Below are positions 43,860-53,038 of a DNA stretch of 64,000 bases, piece by piece. This DNA is from Cognatiluteimonas weifangensis (GTDB taxonomy: Bacteria > Pseudomonadota > Gammaproteobacteria > Xanthomonadales > Xanthomonadaceae): assembly GCF_003416885.1 (NCBI RefSeq), contig NZ_QVPD01000009.1, positions 1-64,000 on the forward strand. Reading direction: 5' to 3'. Below the pieces are notes generated by a model. It was given only the letters and a program-made list of their open reading frames with translations, was not told where the DNA came from and ran no database searches. Position 1 is the first letter of the stretch; every line of letters begins with the position of its first letter. Both the position numbers and the translations under genes were made by a program.

Positions 43860-46001
43860 TCAGCCGCAGAGCCTGGCCAGCAGCGTGGCCTGCGCCGAGT
43901 GCGGCATGGCGTCGGCCTCCGGCGCCAGCCGGCGGTAACGGCCGTCGGCCTGCAGTTCCCAGGCGTTGAGGTTGTCGGCGAGGTAGTTGTCCAGGGCCTC
44001 GTCCACGACCCGCGCCGCGAGCTCCGGCGGCAGGATCGGGAAGCAGACCTCGACCCGGCGCAGCAGGTTGCGTTCCAGCCAGTCGGCGCTGGCGCAGAAC
44101 AGTTCCGGGTCGCCGTCGTTGCCGAACCAGTACACGCGGCTGTGCTCGAGGAAGCGGCCGACGATCGAGCGCACGCGGATGTTGTCCGACACCCCCGGCA
44201 CGCCCGGGCGCAGGGTGCAGGCGCCGCGCACGATCAGGTCGATCGACACCCCGGCCTGCGAGGCGGCGTACAGCGCGCGCACCACCTGCGGCTCGTTGAG
44301 CGCGTTCATCTTGGCGACCAGGCGCGCCGGCCGCCCCGCGCGCGCATGCCGCGCCTCGCGCTCGATCCGCGCCAGCACCCCTGCGTGCAGGGTGAAGGGC
44401 GACTGCAGCAGGCGCTCGAGCCGGGTCGCCGGCGCCAGCCCGGACAGTTGCTGGAAGACCTGGTGGACGTCGCTGCCGATCTGCGGGTCGGCGGTGATCA
44501 GGCCGATGTCGGTGTAGGCGCGCGCGGTGCCAGCATGGTAGTTGCCGGTGCCCAGATGCACGTAGCGGCGCAGCTGGCGGCCCTCGCGGCGCACCACCAG
44601 CAGCATCTTGGCGTGGGTCTTGTAGCCGACCACGCCGTACACGACCTGCACCCCGGCTTCCTGCAGGCGGTCGGCGAAACCCAGGTTGGCTTCCTCGTCG
44701 AAGCGCGCGCGCAGCTCCACCACCGCGGTCACGTCCTTGCCGTTGCGCGCCGCCTGCACCAGCGCTTCCACGATCGCCGAGTCCTTGCCGGTGCGGTACA
44801 GGGTCTGCTTGATCGCCAGTACGTTCGGATCCTCGGCCGCCTGCTTGACCAGCTCCAGCACCGGGGCGAAGGCGTCGAACGGGTGGTGCAGCAGCACGTC
44901 GCCCTCGCGCACGCGCTCGAACATCGCGTCGCTGCCGGCGAGCTTGCGCGGCTGGAACGGCGGGTATTTCAGCTCCGGGCGCTGCACCAGGTCGTAGACC
45001 TGGATCACGCGATTGAGGTTGACCGGGCCGTCGATCCGGTACACCGCCTCCTCCGGCAGCTCGAAGTTCTCCAGCAGCGTGCGCACGATCGGCTTCGGGC
45101 AATTGCGTGCGATCTCCAGCCGCATCGCCCGCAGGTAGCCGCGCCCGACCAGCTCGTCGCGCAGGGCAAGCGCCAGGTTCTCGACTTCCTCCTCGTCGAC
45201 GATCAGCTCGGAGTTGCGGGTGACCCGGAACTGGTAGGCGCCCTTGACCTCCATCCCCGGGAACATCTCGTCGACGAACGCCGACAGCACTGCCGACAGG
45301 AACACGAAGTCGTGTTCGCCGCCGGAAACCTTCGGCGGCAGCTGGATGATCCGCGGCAGCGAACGCGGCGCGCGCACGATCGCCAGGTGCCCGGCGCGGC
45401 CGAAGGCGTCGCGGCCCTTGAGCACGACCACGATGTTGAGCGACTTGTTGAGGATCTTCGGGAACGGATGCGCCGGATCCAGCCCCAGCGGCGACAGCAC
45501 CGGCATGATCTCGTCGCGGAAATAGGCGCGCAGCCAGCGGGTCTGCCGGGCGTTCCAGTGATCGCGCGCCAGCACCCGCACCCCGGCCTGCGCCAGCGCC
45601 GGGCGCAGCACTTCGTTCCAGCAGCGGTACTGCGCCTGCACCAGCTCCGCGGCGCGGTCGTGGATGCGCCGCAGCACCACCGCCGGCGGCAGCCCGTCGG
45701 GTCCCGGCGGCGTGTTGAAGTCCAGCGCGTGGCGCACGGTGGCGGCGCGGATCTCGAAGAACTCGTCGAGGTTGGTGCAGGAAATGCACAAGAATCGCAG
45801 CCGCTCCAGCAGCGGCACCGCTGGATCCTGCGCCTGCGCCAGCACCCGGAAGTTGAAGTCCAGCTGCGACAGCTCGCGGTTGGCGTGCAGCGCCGGATCG
45901 CGCAGCGGATCGTCCGGCGCCGTGGCGTCGGCGACCGCGGACGCCGGCACGCGCGTGCGGCGGGTGGCGCGCGCCGGCGCTGCGGACGGGCGCCGGCTCA
46001 T
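43860..46001 (-). CDS. ppk1: polyphosphate kinase 1
   Basis: Ppk1 makes inorganic polyphosphate from ATP. The product is 713 residues. N-terminal domain NRELSQLDFNFRVLAQAQD and FISCTNLDEFFEIRA-type sequence, then the catalytic domain with KQTLYRTGKDSAIVEAL. The autophosphorylated His is in GYKTHAKMLLVVRR (around residue 460) and the second active-site His in YVHLGTGNYHAGTA. Its ATG overlaps the phoR stop (ATGA), so polyphosphate synthesis is coupled to the phosphate sensor. The N-terminal about 35 residues are an Arg/Ala-rich extension. Confidence 0.96.
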   Translation of the reverse strand: MSRRPSAAPARATRRTRVPASAVADATAPDDPLRDPALHANRELSQLDFNFRVLAQAQDPAVPLLERLRFLCISCTNLDEFFEIRAATVRHALDFNTPPGPDGLPPAVVLRRIHDRAAELVQAQYRCWNEVLRPALAQAGVRVLARDHWNARQTRWLRAYFRDEIMPVLSPLGLDPAHPFPKILNKSLNIVVVLKGRDAFGRAGHLAIVRAPRSLPRIIQLPPKVSGGEHDFVFLSAVLSAFVDEMFPGMEVKGAYQFRVTRNSELIVDEEEVENLALALRDELVGRGYLRAMRLEIARNCPKPIVRTLLENFELPEEAVYRIDGPVNLNRVIQVYDLVQRPELKYPPFQPRKLAGSDAMFERVREGDVLLHHPFDAFAPVLELVKQAAEDPNVLAIKQTLYRTGKDSAIVEALVQAARNGKDVTAVVELRARFDEEANLGFADRLQEAGVQVVYGVVGYKTHAKMLLVVRREGRQLRRYVHLGTGNYHAGTARAYTDIGLITADPQIGSDVHQVFQQLSGLAPATRLERLLQSPFTLHAGVLARIEREARHARAGRPARLVAKMNALNEPQVVRALYAASQAGVSIDLIVRGACTLRPGVPGVSDNIRVRSIVGRFLEHSRVYWFGNDGDPELFCASADWLERNLLRRVEVCFPILPPELAARVVDEALDNYLADNLNAWELQADGRYRRLAPEADAMPHSAQATLLARLCG

Positions 46002-47338
46002 GCCTCGCTCCAGCTGTCGTGCCCGCGCGGGCGCACCCGCTCGGGGCCGAAATGGCAGGAGAAGGTGCTGCCGCGTCCGACCTCGCTGGTCACCTCCAGT
46101 CGCGCCTGGTGCAGGCCCAGCACGTGCTTGACGATCGCCAGGCCCAGGCCGGTGCCGCCGCTCTCGCGCGAGCGGCTGGTGGAGATGCGGTAGAAGCGCT
46201 CGGTGAGCCGCGGCAGGTGCGTGGCGGGGATGCCGTAGCCGCTGTCGCGCACCGACAGCACCGCGCCGCCGTCGGCCGCGCGCGCGAAGCCGATCGCGAT
46301 GCTGCCGCCGGCCGGGGTGTAGCGCACCGCGTTGCCGACCAGGTTGGAGAACGCGCTGTGCAGTTCCCGGGTCGAGCCCCACAGGTCGACCCCGGCGCCG
46401 TCTTCCACGGTGATCGCGTGCCGCTGCTGGCTGAGCGCCTGCGCCTCGCGCCCGAGCGTGGCCAGCAGCGGGGCCATCGCCACCGCCTCGTCGACCAGCG
46501 CGTCCTGCGCTTCCAGCCGTGACAGCGTCAGCAGGTCCTCGACCAGCTGGGTCATGCGCTGCGACTGGCGCCGCATCTCCGCCAGCATCGGCGCCCATTC
46601 CTGCTGCGCGGCCGGATCGAGCCCGCTTTCGTCCAGCATTTCCAGGTAGCCGTGGACCACGGTCAGCGGGGTGCGCAGCTCGTGCGAGACGTTGGCGACG
46701 AAGTCGCGACGCATCTGTTCCAGCCGCGTCAGCCGGGTGATGTCGCGTGCGACCAGCAACCACAAGTCCTCGGAATAGGGGATCAGGCGCAGGCTCAGGC
46801 GCAGGTCGGGATCGCCCGGGGAGGCGGTATCGGTCAGCGGTTCGGCGTTGCGGCCGGCGGCCAGCCAGTGCGCGATCGGCAGCGGTTGCAGGCGTTCGCC
46901 CAGCGGCGCGGCGATGTCGCGCGGATAGTGCAGGCCCAGCAGCCGGGTCGCGGCGGCATTGAACCAGGCGATGCGCTGGCTGTTGCGTTCCACCACCACC
47001 ACCGCGTCGGGCAGCGCGTCGGCGACCGCGCGGTAGGCGCGCAGCATCCCGATCAGGCGCCGCTTGCGGTCGCGCATTTCCTGCTGGCCGCGGTACAGCA
47101 GGTGGTCGAGTTCGTTCCAGACGCCGTCGCCCGCGGGCGGGGCGATGCGCCGGCGCGCGGTCAGCCGCAGCAGCACGCCGCGCAGTTTCCAGTAGTGCCA
47201 GGCGACCACGCCGAGCGCGGCCAGCGCCAGCACCAGCCCGACGTGCCCGAGCAGCAGGCCCGTCGCCAGCGCAAGCGCCAGCACCAGCGCGAGCAGGCCG
47301 AGCGTCTTGAACCAGGCGGAGCGGGTGTGGGGCGGCAT
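45998..47338 (-). CDS. phoR: phosphate regulon sensor histidine kinase PhoR
   Basis: A 446-residue kinase. Two close membrane helices at about 11-47 have almost no periplasmic loop, as in PhoR. A PAS domain (ALPDAVVVVERNSQRIAWFNAAATRLLG) precedes the H-box RRDFVANVSHELRTPLTVVHGYL with His219, then the N-box SNLVGNAVRYTPAGG and G-boxes RDSGYGIP and GGTGLGLAI. It lies 49 bp after phoB. It phosphorylates PhoB under low phosphate together with the Pst system, which is not in this window. Confidence 0.95.
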   Translation of the reverse strand: MPPHTRSAWFKTLGLLALVLALALATGLLLGHVGLVLALAALGVVAWHYWKLRGVLLRLTARRRIAPPAGDGVWNELDHLLYRGQQEMRDRKRRLIGMLRAYRAVADALPDAVVVVERNSQRIAWFNAAATRLLGLHYPRDIAAPLGERLQPLPIAHWLAAGRNAEPLTDTASPGDPDLRLSLRLIPYSEDLWLLVARDITRLTRLEQMRRDFVANVSHELRTPLTVVHGYLEMLDESGLDPAAQQEWAPMLAEMRRQSQRMTQLVEDLLTLSRLEAQDALVDEAVAMAPLLATLGREAQALSQQRHAITVEDGAGVDLWGSTRELHSAFSNLVGNAVRYTPAGGSIAIGFARAADGGAVLSVRDSGYGIPATHLPRLTERFYRISTSRSRESGGTGLGLAIVKHVLGLHQARLEVTSEVGRGSTFSCHFGPERVRPRGHDSWSEA

Positions 47339-47387
47339 GGGGCTAGTCTAGGCGGTCGCGACGCTGCGTGGCCGCTGCTGCCGCGGA

Positions 47388-48089
47388 TCAGGTCGCGGCG
47401 GAGAAACGGTAGCCGGCGCCGCGCACGGTCTGCACCATCGGGTCCAGCCGCGCCGGTTCCAGGGTCTTGCGCAGGCGGCGGATGTGCACGTCCACCGTGC
47501 GTTCCTCGACGTACACGCTGCCGCCCCAGACGTGGTCGAGCAGCTGCGAACGGGTGTAGACGCGCTCGGGATGGGTCATGAAGAAATGCAGCAGACGGTA
47601 TTCGGTGGGGCCGATCGCGACCGGCTCCTCGCGGTCGTCCACGCGTGCGTACACGCGGTGCGCGGCGCCGTCGATGCGCAGCGCGCCGACCGCGATGCTG
47701 CCGTGCTCGTCGTCCTCGCGCGCGCGGCGCAGCACCGCGCGGATCCGCGCCAGCAGTTCGCGTGCGGAAAACGGCTTCACCACGTAGTCGTCGACCCCGG
47801 CTTCGAGACCGCCGACGCGGTCGTTCTCCTCGCCGCGCGCGGTCAGCATGATGATCGGGACCTCGCGGGTAAGGGCGTCCTTGCGCCAGCGCCGCGCCAG
47901 CTCCAGACCGCTGGTGCCGGGCAGCATCCAGTCCAGCAGGATCAGGTCGGGGACGCGGTCGGCGATCGCCGCCTGCGCCTGGCGGGCGTCGCCGGCGTGG
48001 ACCGGGTCGTAGTCGCCCTTGCGCAGGGCGAAGGCGACCATGTCGCGGATCGCGGGCTCGTCGTCGACGATCAGGATGCGTTTCTGCAT
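47388..48089 (-). CDS. phoB: phosphate regulon response regulator PhoB
   Basis: OmpR-class regulator of 233 residues. Phospho-acceptor Asp53 is in LILLDWMLPGTSGLE and the conserved Lys in YVVKPFSARELLARI. The DNA-binding winged helix is GPTEYRLLHFFMTHPERVYTRSQLLDHVWG with recognition helix VEERTVDVHIRRLRKTLEP, typical of PhoB. Three Pho-box repeats lie 36-64 bp upstream of its ATG, implying autoactivation. First gene of phoB-phoR-ppk1-ppx. Confidence 0.96.
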   Translation of the reverse strand: MQKRILIVDDEPAIRDMVAFALRKGDYDPVHAGDARQAQAAIADRVPDLILLDWMLPGTSGLELARRWRKDALTREVPIIMLTARGEENDRVGGLEAGVDDYVVKPFSARELLARIRAVLRRAREDDEHGSIAVGALRIDGAAHRVYARVDDREEPVAIGPTEYRLLHFFMTHPERVYTRSQLLDHVWGGSVYVEERTVDVHIRRLRKTLEPARLDPMVQTVRGAGYRFSAAT

Positions 48090-48124
48090 GGCAGTGCGGT
48101 CACGGCTCCGGGTGCCGGCATTAG

Positions 48125-48153
48125 ACGACAGTTTTGTGACTGCCCGGTGACAG
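48125..48153 (-). promoter_or_regulatory. Pho box upstream of phoB (three 11-bp direct repeats)
   Basis: Read on the minus strand, CTGTCAC, CAGTCAC and CTGTCGT occur at exact 11-bp spacing (48147-48153, 48136-48142 and 48125-48131), the second followed by AAAA. PhoB dimers bind tandem 11-bp CTGTCA units, so this is a strong site for autoregulation. Confidence 0.8.
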
Positions 48154-48309
48154 TGCGCCGGGCCCGTCGGGTCGCGGCAATGCATGCAATCCGACCCCGG
48201 CTCTCCCTTGGCTGGGAGAAGAACCGAAATCAGCGGTTGTGCGAAGGCCGGGGGATTGCAGCCCAACCGGATGAGTAACGAGGCGCAATCGACGGGTAGC
48301 CGCCGTTGG

Positions 48310-49905
48310 CTACCTGCGGTCGAGGTCCTCGTCGCGGATGCCCTGGCGGCGCAGCTCCAGCACCGTCGGCGTGATCGCCGCGATCCGGGCATCGATGCGG
48401 GCGCGGGCGTAGTAGTCGACGTCGTCACGCTTTTTCAGGATGTTGAGCTGCACCAGTGCCTGTTCCGGGCGGCCGTTGAGGTAGGCGGCCTCGGCCCAGG
48501 CTTCGCCGGCGCGGACCGGGTCGCCGGCGATTTCGCTGGCGCGGGCGAAGGTCTGCTGGAACACCGGATCGTCCGCGGCGCTGGCCAGCAACGGCCGCAG
48601 CAGCGCCTGCGCGCGCCTGCCCGCGGCCGTGGTGTTGCGCTCGTTGAGCATGCCGGCGTAGGTCAGCGCGACCGCACGGTTGTGGGGCAGGCGCGCCGCC
48701 AGCGCCTCGAACCGGGCGTCGGCGGCGGCGATCCGGCCCGCGCGCGCCTCGGCCTGGGCCAGCGCCAGGGTCAGCCACAGGTCGCCGGGGTGGGCAGCCA
48801 GCAGCGGCTCCAGCTCGGCCGCCGCGGCCGCGGCCTGGCCGTCCTGCAGCCGCGCCAGTGCGAGCCCGTAGCGCTGGGCATCGTCGAGTGCGCCGGCGCG
48901 GGCGATGCGGTTGTATTCGCGCACGGCCGCGGCCGGGGTGTCGGCGCTGAGCACGCGCAGGCGCTCGCGCGCCCACGGGAACTGGCCGCTGGCGCCGCCC
49001 GCGCCGGCGCCGGCGGCGATCCGCAGCGACGCCGGCAGCAGCGGATTGTCGCTGGCCGCGGCGACCGGCACGAACGGCCGCTGCGCGCCGGCCATCCGCC
49101 CGGCGCGGTCGCGCGCCTCGCTGATGCGGGTGGTGGTCACCGGGTGCGTCTGCAGATAGTCGGGGGTGCGCTCGCGGTCGCCGCCCTGGTTGCTGCGCAC
49201 CACCGACTGCAGCTTCTCGAAGAAGCCGGCCATGGCCGTGGGGTCGTAACCGGCGCGGGCGAGGGTGCGGATGCCGATGCGATCGGCCTCGGCCTCGTTG
49301 CTGCGGGTGTAGTCGATCTGGCGCTGCGCCAGCAGGCCCTGCGCCGACATCACCGCCGCCATCGTCGCGTCGTCGCTGGAGTTGCCGCCGCTGCTCTGCG
49401 CCACCGCGATCGCACCCAGCATCGCCAGCAGGATCGGGACGCTGTCGCGCTGGGCGCGTTCGACCGCGCGCAGCACGTGGGTCTGGGTCACGTGCGCGAC
49501 TTCGTGCGCCACCACCGCCGCGACCTCGTCCTCGCTGTCGGCCGCCAGCACCAGCCCGGCGTTGACCGCGATGTAGCCGCCCAGGGTCGCGAAGGCGTTG
49601 ATCTGGCGCTCGCGCAGCATGAAGAAGGTGAAGGGCTCCCGGGGCTTGTCGCTGGAGGCGGCCAGGCGGTCGCCGAGCGTCTGCAGCCAGCCGGCCAGCA
49701 GCGGGTCGTCGAGGGTGTAGCCGTAGTTGCGCAGCTGGCTCAGCGTCATCGCGCCGTACTGCGCCTGCTGTGCCGGCGACAGCACGCTGCCGGCCGAGGA
49801 GCCGATGTCGGGCAGGCGGCTGTCCTGCGGCCGGGCGCCGGCCGCAGGCAGCAGCAGGCCGGCGACGGCGAGGGTCAGGACGGCAGCGGCGTAGGCAGGG
49901 CGCAT
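48310..49905 (-). CDS. bepA: M48 family metalloprotease, BepA-like, with TPR domain
   Basis: Periplasmic quality-control protease acting on outer-membrane assembly intermediates such as LptD. The product is 531 residues with an N-terminal signal (MRPAYAAAVLTLAVAGLLLPAAGA). Zinc motif HEVAH at 134-138, with the third ligand in SNEAEADRIG near 205-214. The second half has several tetratricopeptide repeats (for example AGRIAAADARFEALAARLPHN). Length and layout match E. coli BepA (487). The 220-bp gap to phoB holds the Pho box and nothing else evident. Confidence 0.9.
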   Translation of the reverse strand: MRPAYAAAVLTLAVAGLLLPAAGARPQDSRLPDIGSSAGSVLSPAQQAQYGAMTLSQLRNYGYTLDDPLLAGWLQTLGDRLAASSDKPREPFTFFMLRERQINAFATLGGYIAVNAGLVLAADSEDEVAAVVAHEVAHVTQTHVLRAVERAQRDSVPILLAMLGAIAVAQSSGGNSSDDATMAAVMSAQGLLAQRQIDYTRSNEAEADRIGIRTLARAGYDPTAMAGFFEKLQSVVRSNQGGDRERTPDYLQTHPVTTTRISEARDRAGRMAGAQRPFVPVAAASDNPLLPASLRIAAGAGAGGASGQFPWARERLRVLSADTPAAAVREYNRIARAGALDDAQRYGLALARLQDGQAAAAAAELEPLLAAHPGDLWLTLALAQAEARAGRIAAADARFEALAARLPHNRAVALTYAGMLNERNTTAAGRRAQALLRPLLASAADDPVFQQTFARASEIAGDPVRAGEAWAEAAYLNGRPEQALVQLNILKKRDDVDYYARARIDARIAAITPTVLELRRQGIRDEDLDRR

Positions 49906-50065
49906 GCGGGCTCGACAGGCGAAAGCTGGAGGATGCCCGGCGCCACCGGCGCCGGCGTGAACCCGCGGTTAATCCGCGGGGCGCGGCGTCGACTGGAAAA
50001 GCGTGCAGGCCGGGCCCATATTGGACCTCTGTCCATCCGGCAAGTTTCCACTTCGGAGAATCTCC

Positions 50066-50362
50066 TTGAGCGCGCAACCCGGTCCCGGCGATGCCGAAAC
50101 TCCCCTGATCACCCTGTACACCTCGGCCACCTGCGGCTACTGCACGGCCGCCAAGAATTTCCTGAAGAGCCGCGGCCTGGCCTGGCACGAGGTGCGGATC
50201 GACCTGGATCCGGCCGAGCGCGAGCGCATGATCGCCCGGGCCCGGCGCACCAGCGTGCCGCAGATCTTCATCGGCCAGACCCACGTCGGTGGCTATGACG
50301 ACATGATGGCACTGCACCGCGCCGGCAAGCTCGAACCGCTGCTGGCGGCGGAAGCGGCGTAA
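50066..50362 (+). CDS. glutaredoxin
   Basis: A 98-residue dithiol glutaredoxin that reduces disulfides with glutathione. The active site CGYC is at residues 23-26 (LYTSATCGYCTAAKNFL). The cis-Pro motif is TSVPQIFIG and the glutathione-binding GGYDDM follows. The TTG at 50066 is chosen for its GGAG seven bases upstream; a further-upstream ATG at 50003 adds residues unlike the family. It resembles GrxC most. Confidence 0.9.
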   Translation: MSAQPGPGDAETPLITLYTSATCGYCTAAKNFLKSRGLAWHEVRIDLDPAERERMIARARRTSVPQIFIGQTHVGGYDDMMALHRAGKLEPLLAAEAA

Positions 50363-50459
50363 GCCGGCCGCGAGCGCGGCAGCCGCGCGCCGGAGCGCGG
50401 ATCGGAAGCGGCAGGACTGGAATCGGCGCGGGGCCTGGACCCGGCCCACGGGGGGAGAC

Positions 50460-50852
50460 ATGAGCGGCAACGACGAAAACGATCGCATCGCGCAGTTCAC
50501 CGCGTTCCGCCAGCGCATGAACGAACGCATCCTGGCCGAGCCCAACCAGGTCGTGCGCCGCTTCTTCGCGCTCGACACCCAGACCTACCAGGCCGGCGCG
50601 CTGGACGTGAAGACCAAGGAGTTGCTGGGCCTGGTCGCCTCGCTGGTGCTGCGCTGCGACGACTGCATCAGCTACCACGTCGCCCAGTGCCGGGACGCGG
50701 GCGTGAGCCGCCAGGAGATGTTCGAGGCGTTCTCGGTCGGGCTGGTGGTGGGCGGCTCGATCGTGATCCCGCATCTGCGCCGGGCAGTGGATTTCCTGGA
50801 CCGGCTGGAAGGCGGCGCCGCCGCGGTCCCGGACCCGCACGCACACGGCTGA
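50460..50852 (+). CDS. carboxymuconolactone decarboxylase family (AhpD-like) protein
   Basis: A 130-residue all-helical CMD-family protein with the AhpD-like redox site: CDDC at 66-69, His73 and Cys77 in LRCDDCISYHVAQC, then SRQEMFEAFSVGLVVGGSIVIPHLRRA. Members act as thiol peroxidases or reductase adaptors. GGGGGAGA lies just before the ATG. It follows the glutaredoxin gene by 97 bp, which fits a thiol-redox role, though the reducing partner is unknown. Confidence 0.85.
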   Translation: MSGNDENDRIAQFTAFRQRMNERILAEPNQVVRRFFALDTQTYQAGALDVKTKELLGLVASLVLRCDDCISYHVAQCRDAGVSRQEMFEAFSVGLVVGGSIVIPHLRRAVDFLDRLEGGAAAVPDPHAHG

Positions 50853-50866
50853 CGTCGACCGGATCT

Positions 50867-50918
50867 GGCACCAGCGGCCGGCACCAGCGGCCAGCCGGCC
50901 GCGCGCATCTGGCATAAT
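50867..50918 (+). promoter_or_regulatory. extended -10 promoter with a 13-bp tandem repeat, upstream of the isocitrate dehydrogenase gene
   Basis: An extended -10 TGGCATAAT lies at 50910-50918 without a good -35. Just upstream GGCACCAGCGGCC is present twice in tandem (50867-50892). The gene starts at 50984. Confidence 0.5.
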
Positions 50919-50983
50919 GACGGGCTGCCTTTCCCCCTTGGCGCCGCGTGTTCGCGCGGTGCTTCCCTGTTCGGATATTGCAC

Positions 50984-51991
50984 ATGACCCAGACGATCAC
51001 GGTCATCCGCGGCGATGGTATCGGCCCGGAGATCATGGAGGCCACCCTGCACGTGCTCGAAGCGCTGCAGGTCGGACTCGCGTACGAATTCGCCGACGCC
51101 GGCCTGGCCGCGCTGGAAAAGACCGGCGAGCTGCTGCCCGCGGCGACCATGGACTCGATCCGCCGCAACCGCGTCGCGCTCAAGAGCCCGTTGACCACTC
51201 CGGTCGGCGGCGGTTTCTCCTCGATCAACGTCGAGTTGCGCAAGCGCTTCGACCTGTACGCCAACGTGCGCCCGGCCAAGTCGTTCCCCAATACCAGGTC
51301 GCGCTTCCCCTCGGGCGTGGACCTGATCACGGTGCGCGAGAACACCGAGGGCGCCTACAGTGCCGAGGGCCAGGAGCTGTCGGCCGACGGCGACACCGCC
51401 ACCTCGATCACCAAGACCACGCGCCGCGGCTCCGAGCGTATCGTCCGCTACGCCTTCGACCTGGCGCGGCGCACCGGCCGCAAGCAGGTCACGGTGGTGC
51501 ACAAGGCCAACATCCTGAAGTCGACTTCGGGACTGTTCCTCAAGGTCGCGCGCGAAGTCGCCGCGCAGTACCCGGACATCGCCTGCAACGAGCTGATCGT
51601 CGACAACTGCTGCATGCAGCTGGTGATGCGCCCGGAGCAGTTCGACATCATCGTCACCACCAACCTGTTCGGCGACATCATCTCCGACCTGTGCGCCGGC
51701 CTGGTCGGCGGCCTGGGCCTGGCGCCGGGCGCCAACATCGGCACCGACGCCGCGATCTTCGAGGCCGTGCACGGCACCGCGCCGGACATCGCCGGGCAGG
51801 GCAAGGCCAATCCGTGCGCCTTGCTGCTGGGCGCCGCGCAGATGCTCGACCACCTGGGCATGCCGGACAAGGCGACCCGCCTGCGCGCGGCGATCGTCGC
51901 CACGCTGGAGGCGAAGGATTCCCTGACGCCGGACCTGGGCGGCAGCGGCAACACCATGGCTTTCGCCCGGGCGATCGCCGGCCGCCTGTAA
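50984..51991 (+). CDS. NAD-type isocitrate dehydrogenase
   Basis: A 335-residue member of the isocitrate/isopropylmalate dehydrogenase family. Family start ITVIRGDGIGPEIMEATLHVLEAL, substrate-binding SPLTTPVGGGFSSINVELRKRFDLYANVRP, RENTEGAYSAEGQE, KANILKSTSG, metal Asp in TNLFGDIISDL, and the cofactor loop GTDAAIFEAVHGTAPDIAGQGKANP. The short length and lack of the NADP-specific Lys-Tyr insert fit the NAD-dependent homo-oligomeric enzyme known from Xanthomonas. It oxidatively decarboxylates isocitrate to 2-oxoglutarate in the TCA cycle. The ATG at 50984 fits the family. An isopropylmalate dehydrogenase role is less likely from the SxNV substrate segment. Confidence 0.85.
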   Translation: MTQTITVIRGDGIGPEIMEATLHVLEALQVGLAYEFADAGLAALEKTGELLPAATMDSIRRNRVALKSPLTTPVGGGFSSINVELRKRFDLYANVRPAKSFPNTRSRFPSGVDLITVRENTEGAYSAEGQELSADGDTATSITKTTRRGSERIVRYAFDLARRTGRKQVTVVHKANILKSTSGLFLKVAREVAAQYPDIACNELIVDNCCMQLVMRPEQFDIIVTTNLFGDIISDLCAGLVGGLGLAPGANIGTDAAIFEAVHGTAPDIAGQGKANPCALLLGAAQMLDHLGMPDKATRLRAAIVATLEAKDSLTPDLGGSGNTMAFARAIAGRL

Positions 51992-52090
51992 GCGCGGCGC
52001 GGCATCGCCGGCGCCTTGCCGTCGGGCGTTCGCGCCGTCGCCCGCAATGCGCCGCCAGCGCTGCGCTTGCCGGCGGGCGCGCGGCAACGA

Positions 52091-52117
52091 AAAGGGCGCC
52101 TCGCGGCGCCCTTTTTC
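52091..52117. terminator. bidirectional intrinsic terminator
   Basis: A perfect 10-bp stem AAAGGGCGCC, loop TCGC, GGCGCCCTTT, followed by TTC, lies between the converging isocitrate dehydrogenase and BI-1 genes. A-tract and T-tract on both sides make it usable from either strand. Confidence 0.9.
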
Positions 52118-52137
52118 GTGTCCGGGGGATGCGCGGA

Positions 52138-52893
52138 TCAGTCGCGCGACTGCAGCTTGGCGAGCAACCGCAGGATCTCCAGGTACAGCCACACCAGGGT
52201 CACCAGCAGGCCGAAGGCGGCATACCACTCCATGTATTTGGGCGCGCCGTGTTCCACGCCCTGCTCGATGAAGTCGAAGTCCAGCACCAGGTTCAGCGCC
52301 GCGACCACCACCACCACGGCCGAGAACCCGATCCCGACCCAGCCGCTGTCGTGGATGAAGCTCATGCCCTGGAAGCCGAACAGCTGCAGGCCCATCTGCA
52401 CCAGGTACAGCAGGAAGATGCCGCCGGTGGCGGCGACCACGCCCAGCTTGAAGTTCTCGGTCGCCCTGATCAGGCCGCTGCGGTAGGCCAGCAGCAGCGC
52501 GGCCAGGGTGCCGAAGGTGAGCCCGACCGCCTGCATCACGATGCCCGGAAAGCGCTGCTCGAACACCGCCGAGATCGCACCGATGAACAGGCCTTCGGCC
52601 GCGGCGTACAGCGGCGCGGTGACCGGCGCCCAGGTCTTCTTGAATACCGTGACCAGCGCCAGCCCCAGGCCGCCGAGGGCGCCGCCCCACACCCAGGGCA
52701 TCAGGCCCGCGCCGCCGCCGGCGTAGGCCTTGCTCCAGGTGAACATCGCCGCAGCCAGGACCACCACCAGCAGGAACGCGGTCTTGTTGACCGTGCCGTT
52801 CAGGCTCATGGCGCTGGCGTCGTGGCGCACCACGGTGCCGGAGCCCAGGTCCAGGAAGGTCGATTCGCTCAATGCCGGGTTGCCGCTGCGCAT
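52138..52893 (-). CDS. Bax inhibitor-1/YccA family membrane protein
   Basis: A 251-residue inner-membrane protein with about seven hydrophobic helices from residue 37. The sequence GGILFLLYLVQM-like segments and LYAAAEGLFIGAISAVFEQRFPGIVMQA are diagnostic of the family branch with SGNPALSEST near the N-terminus (MRSGNPALSESTFLDLG). E. coli YccA interacts with FtsH; the exact role here is not provable. The ATG at 52893 fits the family N-terminus. Confidence 0.88.
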   Translation of the reverse strand: MRSGNPALSESTFLDLGSGTVVRHDASAMSLNGTVNKTAFLLVVVLAAAMFTWSKAYAGGGAGLMPWVWGGALGGLGLALVTVFKKTWAPVTAPLYAAAEGLFIGAISAVFEQRFPGIVMQAVGLTFGTLAALLLAYRSGLIRATENFKLGVVAATGGIFLLYLVQMGLQLFGFQGMSFIHDSGWVGIGFSAVVVVVAALNLVLDFDFIEQGVEHGAPKYMEWYAAFGLLVTLVWLYLEILRLLAKLQSRD

Positions 52894-52965
52894 GGGACTC
52901 TCGCTCGTGCCGTGGAAAGGTCGGGGCCAGAGCATACACATCCCGGGCCGGCGTCGCGCCGCGCG

Positions 52966-52994
52966 TTGACACGCCTGCGCCGGCTCCGGACAAT
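52966..52994 (+). promoter_or_regulatory. promoter of the tRNA cluster
   Basis: A consensus -35 TTGACA (52966-52971) and -10 GACAAT (52989-52994) at 17-bp spacing, 45 bp before the first tRNA and pointing into it. Confidence 0.75.
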
Positions 52995-53038
52995 AGCCGG
53001 CCTTTCGCAGCGTTGGCGCGCCGCGGGAGCGTTCCACG

